Of a DNA stretch of 64,000 nucleotides, positions 42,497 to 50,800 are shown piece after piece. The first letter of the stretch is position 1, and the number at the start of each line of letters is the position of its first letter. A program made the translations under genes and the position numbers. Where the stretch lies: positions 62,001 through 126,000 of the forward strand of contig JAKLFY010000006.1 in assembly GCA_022710935.1 (NCBI GenBank), read 5' to 3'. The DNA is from Verrucomicrobiota bacterium (GTDB lineage Bacteria; Verrucomicrobiota; Verrucomicrobiia; Limisphaerales; J093). The notes below the pieces were generated by a model, which saw nothing but the letters and a program-made list of their open reading frames with translations, was not told the DNA's origin and made no database searches.

Positions 42497-42524
42497 ACAA
42501 TCACAACTCGGATGAGAACAAACA
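42497..42524 (-). repeat. Right transposon end
   Basis: Read inward on the minus strand from 42524 it starts TGTTTGTTCTCATCCG and continues to TTGTGATTGT. Compared with the left end, 20 of 28 positions match, including TGT, GTTC and TTGTGA. It is followed on the outside by GCGA, the partner of 34336-34339. Confidence 0.65.
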
Positions 42525-42537
42525 GCGAATTCTTCAT

Positions 42538-42567
42538 TTGACAGATCCGGCGAGGCTGGTGTAAATA
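42538..42567 (+). promoter_or_regulatory. Promoter of the brnTA pair
   Basis: A perfect TTGACA (42538-42543) and TAAATA (42562-42567), 18 nt apart, in the 90 nt between the transposon end and brnT. The -35 starts only 14 nt beyond the transposon end, so the insertion spared the promoter. The operator palindrome begins right after the -10. Confidence 0.6.
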
Positions 42568-42583
42568 CATTGTAAACACAATG
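42568..42583. promoter_or_regulatory. Operator palindrome of the brnTA pair
   Basis: CATTGT-AAAC-ACAATG, a perfect 6-4-6 palindrome immediately after the -10 element and 31 nt before brnT. Ribbon-helix-helix antitoxins such as BrnA bind short palindromes at this place to repress their operon. Confidence 0.65.
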
Positions 42584-42614
42584 CATGGGCGATTGCTTTA
42601 CGTGAGACCGCTAA

Positions 42615-42899
42615 ATGGAGTTTGACTGGAACAACCCGCCCTTTGAATGCGACAGATCTTTGACGCTTCGGGATATTGAAGAATCGTTCGAGGACCCATT
42701 TGCCGTGAGATTGATGCCTGATTCACCCCGGTTTTCAGTACAGGCGCGGTTCTTTAACCTCGGCAGGTCGGCTTCCGGGACCGGAATCATGAGTCTGTAT
42801 CGGACAAACGGGCGTGTGGTCCGGGTCCTTTACGCCCGTCCGTTCACTGACGAGGAACAGTTCTTTTATCAGAGGAAAGTGAACCAGACATTGGCCTAG
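42615..42899 (+). CDS. brnT: BrnT-like ribonuclease toxin
   Basis: A 94-residue protein of the BrnT (RelE-fold) family. FDWNNPPFECDRSL... corresponds to the F-x-W-D-x-x-K opening, DIEESFEDPFAVRLMPDSP to the F-x-x-A-x-x-x-F-x-D-P block, and RFFNLGRSASGTGIMSLYR plus VRVLYARPFTDEEQFFYQ to the R-x-x-x-I-G...R-I-I-S-A-R end. The usual Lys-His at the start of the second helix is replaced here, so activity should be tested rather than assumed. As is usual for this family, the toxin gene comes before the antitoxin gene. Confidence 0.75.
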   Translation: MEFDWNNPPFECDRSLTLRDIEESFEDPFAVRLMPDSPRFSVQARFFNLGRSASGTGIMSLYRTNGRVVRVLYARPFTDEEQFFYQRKVNQTLA

Positions 42900-42921
42900 G
42901 AATTGCAGGCAGGACCGTCGA

Positions 42922-43230
42922 GTGGCTGGGTCTGGGCGAAGTTCGAATGCGCTTGTGAACACGATCAGCACTTGGGAAGAGGTGCCGCTGTTCGACAGCG
43001 AAGAGGCTGAGGCGGCATTTTGGGCCGACACGCGCGTCGATCTGCGCTTGATGGAAAGCGCCGTGGCATCGAGCGCGGACAGCGCCGAATCGGTCACGAT
43101 CACGCTGCGGATGGATCCGCGGATGCTGGGGCGGATCAAGCGGATGGCGCGGGAACGGTATTTGAACTATCAAAGCATGATCAAGCAGTGGTTGAGCGAG
43201 CGGATGGAGCGTGAACTGCGGGGGCGCTGA
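42922..43230 (+). CDS. brnA: BrnA-like ribbon-helix-helix antitoxin
   Basis: A 102-residue antitoxin from the GTG at 42922, 22 nt after brnT; a GTG at 42955 is an alternative. VPLFDSEEAEAAFWADT is the toxin-binding start of BrnA, and the C-terminal VTITLRMDPRMLGRIKRMA with LNYQSMIKQWLSERM is the ribbon-helix-helix. It neutralises the toxin and should repress the promoter upstream. Confidence 0.8.
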   Translation: MAGSGRSSNALVNTISTWEEVPLFDSEEAEAAFWADTRVDLRLMESAVASSADSAESVTITLRMDPRMLGRIKRMARERYLNYQSMIKQWLSERMERELRGR

Positions 43231-43258
43231 AGAGGCCCACCGCAACCAGGACAATGAA

Positions 43259-44002
43259 ATGAAGAGTCTGAATCGTCCAATCTTCCGGAAACCGGATGCG
43301 CCCGCGGCGGCGAGTGCCGCTCCCCGAAACGGGGCTGTGGCGTTTACCCTGATCGAGTTGCTGACGGTCATTTCCATCATCGGAGTGCTTGCCGCCATCG
43401 GGGCGGGCCTTGCGGGCGTGGCGAGTCGGAAGGCGAAGGAATCGACCATCCGGGCGCAGAAGGACCAACTGGGGGCGGCCATCGAGAGTTACCGGACCGA
43501 TTTCAACCAGTATCCCCCGGACAACTCGCTCAATGGCGTGAATGTCAATCCGGCGCTCAATCCGCTCTTCTACGAACTCACCGGAACCATCGCCTCGCAG
43601 CAAGGCATGTATTACCGCTCCGCCGACCGCGAACAGCGGTTGCCGTCGGCACAGCTCCAGCCGGCGCTTGGCGTGCAAGGGTTCGTGAATTCGACTGAAG
43701 CGCCGCAGCGTCCGAAGACCTTCCTCACGGGGCTCAAGGCCAATCAGCACCAGGAAATCCCGCTGACCTCATCCGCCGGCTCTCTGACAGTCGAAGTGCT
43801 GGTCATCCCCTATCCGTGGCCGAAGAAAGAGGCTGCGACCGCGCCCCTGGCAGGGCGGGTGAACACATCAGCGTCCGCGGACAAGCGGTTTGCGAATCCG
43901 TGGAGATACGTGTGTACCAAGCCGACGAACAACGTGGCGGCCTACGACCTGTGGGCCGAGGCATACATCGGCGGCAAACGCGTGACAATCGCCAACTGGT
44001 AA
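43259..44002 (+). CDS. Pseudopilin (prepilin-type cleavage domain), GspG-like
   Basis: A 247-residue protein. After a 28-residue basic leader comes FTLIELLTVISIIGVLAAI, the type IV prepilin helix, cut before Phe by a prepilin peptidase. The rest has the GspG-like layout: a long helix (AKESTIRAQKDQLGAAIESYRTD), NQYPPDNSLNG and a C-terminal globular part. ATG at 43259. It begins a run of pseudopilin genes on the plus strand; no ribosome-level coupling to brnA is seen (28-nt gap), so a new promoter is likely. Confidence 0.85.
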   Translation: MKSLNRPIFRKPDAPAAASAAPRNGAVAFTLIELLTVISIIGVLAAIGAGLAGVASRKAKESTIRAQKDQLGAAIESYRTDFNQYPPDNSLNGVNVNPALNPLFYELTGTIASQQGMYYRSADREQRLPSAQLQPALGVQGFVNSTEAPQRPKTFLTGLKANQHQEIPLTSSAGSLTVEVLVIPYPWPKKEAATAPLAGRVNTSASADKRFANPWRYVCTKPTNNVAAYDLWAEAYIGGKRVTIANW

Positions 44003-44210
44003 CCGCGACATGATGATCGGCCTCAACATCCCGCCGGCAGGCCGGCTGAAACTGACCATCCGATGGTCGGCGCCGTCCTGGCCGGTCCCGATTCGATGGA
44101 CGCGCCGCGATGGCCGCGGCCGCCGATCCGCGCCTCGATTGCCGGGCGCGCGCCCGACTGCCTTTGTTCTCCCTTGGAAGTCTTACTCAAGAAACCAGCC
44201 CTCTCCGATT

Positions 44211-45095
44211 ATGAAGAAGCACATGCTCCAAACCCGCTGGAACGACCTCGGGTTCACCCTGATCGAACTGCTGACGGTCATCGCGATCATTGGCGTTCTG
44301 GCTGCCATGATCACGCCCGCCGTCAGCAAGGCGAAGGAAAAGGCCCAGATCATGACCGCCAAAAAGGACCTCCAGGTGATCATTGGCGCGATCAATTCGT
44401 ACAATGCGACCTACGGACGCCTCCCCGCACCCAAGCCGGCCCAAAACTCGGTGAACGACAACTCCCCCGACTTCACGTTCGGCACCGTCGCCTCGAGCGG
44501 CGGGACCGCACTGGTCGATCGGCGGGGACAGGCGCTGCCGCTCCTTCAGAACCAATGGGCCAATTACCAGGGCAACAATTCCGATGTCATCGCCATTTTG
44601 CGGGATATTGACCGGTTTCGCGACGGGACCCTGCCGGCCAATTGGAACCCGGCGAAATCGAACCCGCCGCAGAGCATGAACCCGCAGAAGCAGGACTTCC
44701 TGGACGGTTTCAAAGACGTCGATTATCAGAAGGCGCCGGCAGGCGGCAACCAGGGGATCTCGAAGGGGGGCGGCATCGGTCCCGACGGCGTGCTGCGGGA
44801 TCCGTGGGGCAATCCCTTCATCATCACGCTCGATCTGAACTACGACAACAGTTGTCGGGATGCCCTCTACCGGACGGAAGCCGTGTCGCAAGACAAGTCC
44901 CAATCGGGCACGCCGGATCTCGGATACAACGGGCTGCGGCGCGTGCCCGCGGCCAGCGCGGGCGACAACACGCCACACCGGTTCGAGGCCAAGACCTCCG
45001 TGATGGTCTGGTCGTTCGGACCCGACGGCAAGATCAACAGCAACGCGGGCGCCAATCTGCTGCAGAACAAGGACAATGTCTGCAGTTGGAAGTAG
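44211..45095 (+). CDS. Pseudopilin, GspG-like
   Basis: A 294-residue protein from the ATG at 44211. The leader is 13 residues (KKHMLQTRWNDLG), then FTLIELLTVIAIIGVLAAM, and KAKEKAQIMTAKKDLQVIIG continues the helix. GRLPAPKP and a later DPWGNPFIITLDLNYDN are typical of GspG-type major pseudopilins, in which the DPWG loop binds calcium. The 208 nt before it encode nothing I can support. Confidence 0.88.
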   Translation: MKKHMLQTRWNDLGFTLIELLTVIAIIGVLAAMITPAVSKAKEKAQIMTAKKDLQVIIGAINSYNATYGRLPAPKPAQNSVNDNSPDFTFGTVASSGGTALVDRRGQALPLLQNQWANYQGNNSDVIAILRDIDRFRDGTLPANWNPAKSNPPQSMNPQKQDFLDGFKDVDYQKAPAGGNQGISKGGGIGPDGVLRDPWGNPFIITLDLNYDNSCRDALYRTEAVSQDKSQSGTPDLGYNGLRRVPAASAGDNTPHRFEAKTSVMVWSFGPDGKINSNAGANLLQNKDNVCSWK

Positions 45096-45105
45096 GAGGC
45101 TTGGC

Positions 45106-46023
45106 ATGATCGCCGGCACCATAACCAATACTCCGGTGAACCCGGTTCATTCACCCCGCCGGGCGTTGCGCCTCGGACGGGGCCAGCCTGGCCCGACCGC
45201 CCCGACCACCGAGCCTCGAACCGGCACGCCGCGCCGTCTGAGGACCGGGGCGTTCACGTTGATGGAGGTGCTGGTGGTCATCGGCATCATCGTGGTGCTG
45301 GCGGTCAGCAGCGTGCCCGCCATCCGCAGCCTCACCCAGGCCAACACACTCGCCTCCGGGAGCCGCCAGATTCTGGATGAACTGAACCTGGCGCGCCAGC
45401 AGGCCCTCAGCTCGAGGCGGACTGTTTACATGGTGTTCGTGCCGCCTACCGCGGGAAGCCACATCACCCAGTTGCAGGCGATGCCGGCGGGCCGGAGTCG
45501 CGATCAGGCCCTGCGGCAGTTCACCAACCTGGTCGCCGGCCAGTACCGCGCCTACGCCTTGTTCTCGAAGCGCACCGTGGGGGACCAACCCGGGCGTGAA
45601 ACACCCCGTTACCTGAGCGGAGGATGGAAACTGCTGCCGGACGGCATGTTTTTCGCGACCAACAAGTTCGTCGATCTCGGTTCCGCGTGGACCAACCAGC
45701 TCACGGTCGTCGTCACGAACCGTGTTCTGCCCTATGCCTGGTTCCCGTTCCCGACCGCCGAGAGCGAGGTCATGCGGATGCCTTACATCGCGTTCGATCC
45801 TTCGGGGCGATTGACATTCGAGGGCCAGGGCAGCCAGAAGATCCAGATGGACTCGGGCGTGACGCTCAGCCGCGGCAGTGTGTTCTACGCGAAAGACAAT
45901 CAGAACCACTACCTGCTCAACGCCGAGCCTGACGTTGTCACCACCCCGCCGGCAAACCGGACCGATGTTGTCGTGAACTGGATCACGGGCCGCCCGCGCA
46001 TCCTGGAGGCGAAAGTCGAATGA
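45106..46023 (+). CDS. Pseudopilin, Verru_Chthon cassette protein D-like (GspH type)
   Basis: A 305-residue protein with a good ribosome site (AGGAGG) before the ATG at 45106. The leader is long, about 48 residues, before FTLMEVLVVIGIIVVLAV. The helix ends SRQILDELNLARQQALSSRRTVYMVFV, as in GspH-like minor pseudopilins and cassette protein D. The gene order D, B, C, A from here to 51.7 kb is the Verru_Chthon cassette known from this phylum. The stop overlaps the next start by 4 nt. Confidence 0.78.
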   Translation: MIAGTITNTPVNPVHSPRRALRLGRGQPGPTAPTTEPRTGTPRRLRTGAFTLMEVLVVIGIIVVLAVSSVPAIRSLTQANTLASGSRQILDELNLARQQALSSRRTVYMVFVPPTAGSHITQLQAMPAGRSRDQALRQFTNLVAGQYRAYALFSKRTVGDQPGRETPRYLSGGWKLLPDGMFFATNKFVDLGSAWTNQLTVVVTNRVLPYAWFPFPTAESEVMRMPYIAFDPSGRLTFEGQGSQKIQMDSGVTLSRGSVFYAKDNQNHYLLNAEPDVVTTPPANRTDVVVNWITGRPRILEAKVE

Positions 46024-46874
46024 ACCCACACCCTCTATCCCAGCCCCAAGCGCCCGGTTCAGTGCGAACGGACCGCCGCGAGGCTGGTTTCACCATGGTC
46101 GAGATCGCGATCTGCATCGCGGTCGTGGCGTTCGCCCTGGTGGCCATCATCGGCGTCATGCCCACCGGCCTCCAGGTCCAGCGGCAGAACCGCGAGGACA
46201 CCATCATCACGCAGGAAGGGAAGCTCTGGCTCGAAGCGATCCGCAGCGGCTCGCTCGGACTCAATGACCTGACCAACTACGTCGAGGAGATCTCAGTCAA
46301 CACGCGGACCAACCGCGTGCGCGATTCGGGAGTGTGGCGGGCCTCGACCTACCGCCTCTACGACGGGTCGTCGGGCCTCGTTGGCTTCCGCAACGGGCGC
46401 GATATCATCGGCCTCCTGAGCCTGCCCCAATACTACCAGTGGGGCGCCACAAACGCGCGCATGGAATTCGAGTCCCTGCCCGCGGCCGCCTATGTGCGCG
46501 CGATGACCGGGTCGGCGGCCGAGAAGACGATCGCAAACGAGTTCGCCCTCATGTACCGCCTCCGGGCCGAGCTCGTCCCGTTCTCCGCCATCACCGGCAT
46601 GAACACCAATCTCAATGAAAGCGGCCTGAGCGCCGCCGACAAGCAGGTGCGCCTCAACACCCTCCTGCGCGCGAGCGCGCTCATGGCGAACCTGTACGAA
46701 CTGCGCCTGACCGTCGACTGGCCAGTGTACCGTCGACAGAACCGTTTCGATGTGGGCGGGAATCGCAAGGTCTTTCGCACTCTGGTCGGTGGAAGCCTGG
46801 CGGTGACAAACGTCGACTATCTGGACCAGCGGCACTTGTTCTTCCTGCAACCCTCGCAATTCGTGTTGCCCTGA
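46020..46874 (+). CDS. Pseudopilin, Verru_Chthon cassette protein B-like (GspI type)
   Basis: A 284-residue protein. The leader is 23 residues, then FTMVEIAICIAVVAFALVAI and MPTGLQVQRQNREDTIITQE, which matches cassette protein B, where a conserved G-x-x-P-x-G-L follows the helix. The rest is a beta-rich domain. It overlaps both neighbours by 4 nt or 1 nt, so the cassette is one translation unit. Confidence 0.78.
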   Translation: MNPHPLSQPQAPGSVRTDRREAGFTMVEIAICIAVVAFALVAIIGVMPTGLQVQRQNREDTIITQEGKLWLEAIRSGSLGLNDLTNYVEEISVNTRTNRVRDSGVWRASTYRLYDGSSGLVGFRNGRDIIGLLSLPQYYQWGATNARMEFESLPAAAYVRAMTGSAAEKTIANEFALMYRLRAELVPFSAITGMNTNLNESGLSAADKQVRLNTLLRASALMANLYELRLTVDWPVYRRQNRFDVGGNRKVFRTLVGGSLAVTNVDYLDQRHLFFLQPSQFVLP

Positions 46875-47893
46875 TGAAGATGCACCCTCGAACCTTCCCG
46901 GCCGCGGCGACCCCCGCGACGGCACGCCAGCGGGCCTTCTCGCTCATGGAGTTGATGCTGGCCCTGGGCATCATGGCCGTCATCGTCGGCGCCCTCTACG
47001 GCATGTTCCATCACACGCAAAAGGCCCTGCGCTCGAACGTGACCCAGGTGGACGTCCTCGAAGCCGGCCGCGCGGCGATGGACTTTCTCATCCGCGATTT
47101 CGAGCAACTCGCCGCCTCGGATGTGGACGGCGAGACCAACCTCCTCGTCGGGATGAGCCCCCTGCCCCTGCTCGCCAACAACGAAGCGGTCCTCAAGCGC
47201 CTTTACTACACCACCAACCCGCCGCCCGACTTCGACGGTTACAACCCCGTGACCCAGAAACTCATGGGGGCAAGCGCCACCCGCACCAACACGCTCGGCG
47301 AAGTCTACCTCCTCAATCGCGTCGGCGACCGTTTCATCGGCACCAGCTACCGCGTCCTCAATGCCACAAACGGCGTCGGCACCCTGGCGCGGCACAGCGG
47401 CGAGATGCTGGCGCGCCACATGGCGCACGGCTGGCTCAGCTCGAATATCCTGACCGCTCCGGCCTTCTCCTACGCGTCGGTCGTCGATCGCGTTCTCCAT
47501 TTCCGGATCCAGGCCTACGACGCCACCGGCCTGCCGATGACCTGGAACACGACCAACCGGTTCATGGGCCTTGTCGATTTCAACAACGACGGTTTCCTCA
47601 CCGGACTGGATGCCATCTATCACCCGTCGATCAAGCTCAATACGAACGTCTTCATCGCCCAGGACCGTCTTCCCAGCGAGACGGCCCTTCTCTTTCTGAC
47701 CAACGCCCTGCCATCGTATATCGAGATCGAACTCGGGCTGCTCGAACCCAGGGCGTACGAGCAGTACCGCGCCTTTGACGCCGGGTCCACCATGGCGCGA
47801 CAGTTCCTCCAGAATCGCGCCGCCCAAGTCCACCTCTTCCGCCAGCGCATTCCGATCCGCCAGGCGGATCTCCTTCAGGTCGCTTTCCCATGA
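46874..47893 (+). CDS. Pseudopilin, Verru_Chthon cassette protein C-like (GspJ type)
   Basis: A 339-residue protein. AFSLMELMLALGIMAVIVGALYGMF is the prepilin helix with the usual Glu at +5. Then comes LEAGRAAMDFLIRDFEQLAASD, typical of GspJ-like minor pseudopilins and cassette protein C, which have a D-F/L-R-D-L-x-Q pattern here. Start overlaps the previous stop by 1 nt. Confidence 0.78.
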   Translation: MKMHPRTFPAAATPATARQRAFSLMELMLALGIMAVIVGALYGMFHHTQKALRSNVTQVDVLEAGRAAMDFLIRDFEQLAASDVDGETNLLVGMSPLPLLANNEAVLKRLYYTTNPPPDFDGYNPVTQKLMGASATRTNTLGEVYLLNRVGDRFIGTSYRVLNATNGVGTLARHSGEMLARHMAHGWLSSNILTAPAFSYASVVDRVLHFRIQAYDATGLPMTWNTTNRFMGLVDFNNDGFLTGLDAIYHPSIKLNTNVFIAQDRLPSETALLFLTNALPSYIEIELGLLEPRAYEQYRAFDAGSTMARQFLQNRAAQVHLFRQRIPIRQADLLQVAFP

Positions 47894-50800
47894 AGCCTCA
47901 TTCACAACGACAACGCGGTGTCGCCCTGGTCATCACACTGATCATGCTGGCGGTCGTCACCCTCATGGCGATCACGTTCCTGGCGGTCAGCCGACGCGAA
48001 CGGTCGGCGGTGGCCGTCACCGAAGAACAGAACACGTCCCGTTTGATGGCCGATGCCGCCCTGGCGCGCGCCCAGGCCGAGGTGGTCGCCCGGATGCAGG
48101 CGAACAGCAGCCCCTACGCCTATGACCTCATGGTGTCGACCAACTACATCAGCCCCGTCGGGTTCAATCCCAGCCTCGACTGGCAGCAACTCAACCCCAC
48201 CAACGTCAATTACGACCACCTCCTGGGCAACTCGGCCCCGGTGACCGGACGCGATCGCCTGCGCAACATCGCCAACCTGGTCCTCGACCCGCGCGCGCCG
48301 GTGTTCGTCAGCGACGGAACCAACGTCGACTTCCGATTCTACCTCGATCTGAACCGGAACGGGCGTTTCGAGACCAACGGACTGCAGCCAATCCTCGACG
48401 AGAATGGGCGGACGATCCGCGTGGGCACCGGAACAAACGTCCTCCGCGAACACCTGGTGGGAGATCCCGAGTGGATCGCCGTTCTCCAGCATCCCGATTA
48501 CCCACACTCGGCAACAAACCGCTTCGTGGGCCGTTACGCCTACATGGTCCTCCCCGCCGGCAAAAGCCTCGATCTGAACTTCATCCACAACAACGCCGGG
48601 GCCAGAGGGGGCGACGCAGCAATGGCGAACAGCCGGTTCTTCCGCAACCAGGGCGTCGGCTCGTGGGAATTGAATTTGGGCGGATTCCTCCATCACCTGA
48701 ACACCAACGCCTGGCCCAATTACGACTACCGCGGCCTCGCGGCCCCGCAGTCCGGGGCGTGTTTCCTCACCGCCCTCGATTTCCTGCGGCACCGTTACGG
48801 CGGCAACTACAACACGCTCGCGCCCGCCCGGGATTGGTTCATCTGGAACCAGGCCAGCATGGCCAACGTCCTGCGCAACGATTACATCGACATGTACGCC
48901 GACGGCCCGGCGTTTACCGGGACCGAGCCGTTGACCGCCGACAACGACGACCCGACCTTGCCCTGGCCAGGGAGCGAGAGCGCCACCACCTACTACGAGA
49001 TCAACGATCTCTTCAGCACAAACAAGGCGCCCGCCCGCTGGCTGACCGGAATCGTCCTGGCCCAGGCCCAGCCGTCCACCTACGACCGCTACACGCTCTA
49101 CCGAATGCTCGGCCAAATGGGCATGGACTCCGTTGCGCCCACGGATCGAAAGATCAATCTCAACTACAACAATCTGGCCCCGTACCATGCGACCAACCTC
49201 GTGTCGTGGGAGCCCCACGATTTCTTCACGAATGTCGCCAACCGCCTGATCCAGGCCCATCGGACCATGCGATCCGTCCGCGTCAGCGGCGGCGCGGTCT
49301 ACAACAACACCTACATCGGCGAATACCTGGTCCGCCCCGGCATGTCCGTCACCAACATCCGCATCCACCCCTTCAACGAATACTCGCCGGCCTTGCATCG
49401 CCTCCTCCAGCTCACCCTGAATCTCTACGACGCCACCGGCCAGCGAAACCTGACCGGGGCGTCCGCGAACAGGCCGCATCATCCGACGGTGATGCGCCCG
49501 CTCTTCGGGCTGGATCAGGACGGCTCGAGCATCATCATCCGAGACTATGTCGAGGTGACGAATGCGGCCGTGGTCAACAGCCTCAGGACCTACGACCTGA
49601 GCTCCGCCGACGACCGCGCCCGGCTCGTCAACGATCCCTATGCGGTTGTCTATGACGTCCCGTTCGTGATCGGCGCCAAAAAGGGATGGCCCAACTTCAA
49701 CGAGGTCGCGATGCTCAACGTCGCCCAACTCACCCGGAAGACCGAGGTCCGAAAACGCACCCTGCTCGAATTGCCATCCCAGACCAACCTGCTCTATTTC
49801 CTGACCGTGTCGAACAAGGTCGGACTCGAAGCCTGGAACTCGTACACCCAAAACGTGAGCCGCGCGCTCCAGGTCGTCGTGAAGGGAAACTTCAGCATCG
49901 CCGTCACAAACCTCGACAGCACGGTCCCGCTCAATGGCGTGTTCGGCGACTTGCCCTACAACACGAATTTCGCCCTCGCGGCCTGGCCCTCCAACCACTT
50001 CGTCCTCCCCGTCTCGCAGTCGCTGGTGGTCCTCTCGAACGTGATGTACCACCCCCAGACCGGCCAGTTCATTCCCGCCGGCACGGACCTCAACTTCATC
50101 CCGAACCAGGGGTTCTACATGCCGCAGTTGGCGCTCGAATTCACGAACCGCTTCTTCTACGCGCTCGTCGACCAAAGCGTAACCCCGAACCGACTGGTCG
50201 ATTTCGTCTGCCTCGGCAACATGAAAGGGGTCATGGACCTGAGCCGCGAGATCGCCGGACGCGCCCAACTCGCCTCGGTCGCCGGCTCGGGCTCCGAGCC
50301 GCCCAACACCTGGCTCACCAATCGCGTCGGCGGGTCCACCGACCTGCTGGCGCCGACGCTCGGCGTGCAGAACCAGATCGACATCTCGCTTGGCAATATC
50401 ACCACCAGCGCCCAGCAGTGGCGCAGTTGGAGCGCCGTCTCCGCCGAGGGGCGCGACAAGGAGAGAAGCATCGACCGGCTGCGTCTGTTCTGCGGTCTGA
50501 CACCCCTCACCTACACCAGCCAGCGGGAGCGGGACCGCCTGGCGCAGGAGATCGCGGGCAAACTGGCCATCCAGGCGGGCTATTCGCCGACGCGCAAGGT
50601 CTATCAGGAAATCACCTGGCAGGCCAATGACCCCCTGGTCCACTACACCCTGGGCGATCTGCTCGATCCCTTCAACCCGCCCAACGACCCCAATCGCACC
50701 AACGCCGTCCGGTTCGCCATCCCGCCCCAGATCACCCTCACCAACTCGAACCTCGGCTTGTTGAACCAGCGCTACCGGCCCTGGGGCGGCAATCCCAACG

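Larger units (their letters stand above)
34340..42524. mobile_element. Capsid-bearing Mu/Tn-like transposon, 8.2 kb
   Basis: The ends are related inverted sequences: read inward, left TGTAAGTTCGCC and right TGTTTGTTCTCA continue to a shared TTGTGA-TGT block, with 20 of the first 28 positions equal, and GCGA flanks both sides. Enclosed are, on the minus strand, a Cro-like regulator, a small protein, a major capsid protein, an HTH protein, a MuA-like transposase, a Mu F-like minor head protein and a MuB/TniB-like ATPase; on the plus strand, a CI-like regulator and a small unknown protein. Minus-strand genes mostly overlap by 4 nt. No portal, terminase, scaffold, protease, tail or lysis gene is present. 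The intact frames and paired ends argue against a decayed full-length prophage. Confidence 0.8.

Noticed and set aside
42074-42586. 170-codon minus-strand frame over the right transposon end
   Set aside because: It crosses the transposon boundary, overlaps a terminator and promoter, and has no ribosome site or recognisable fold.
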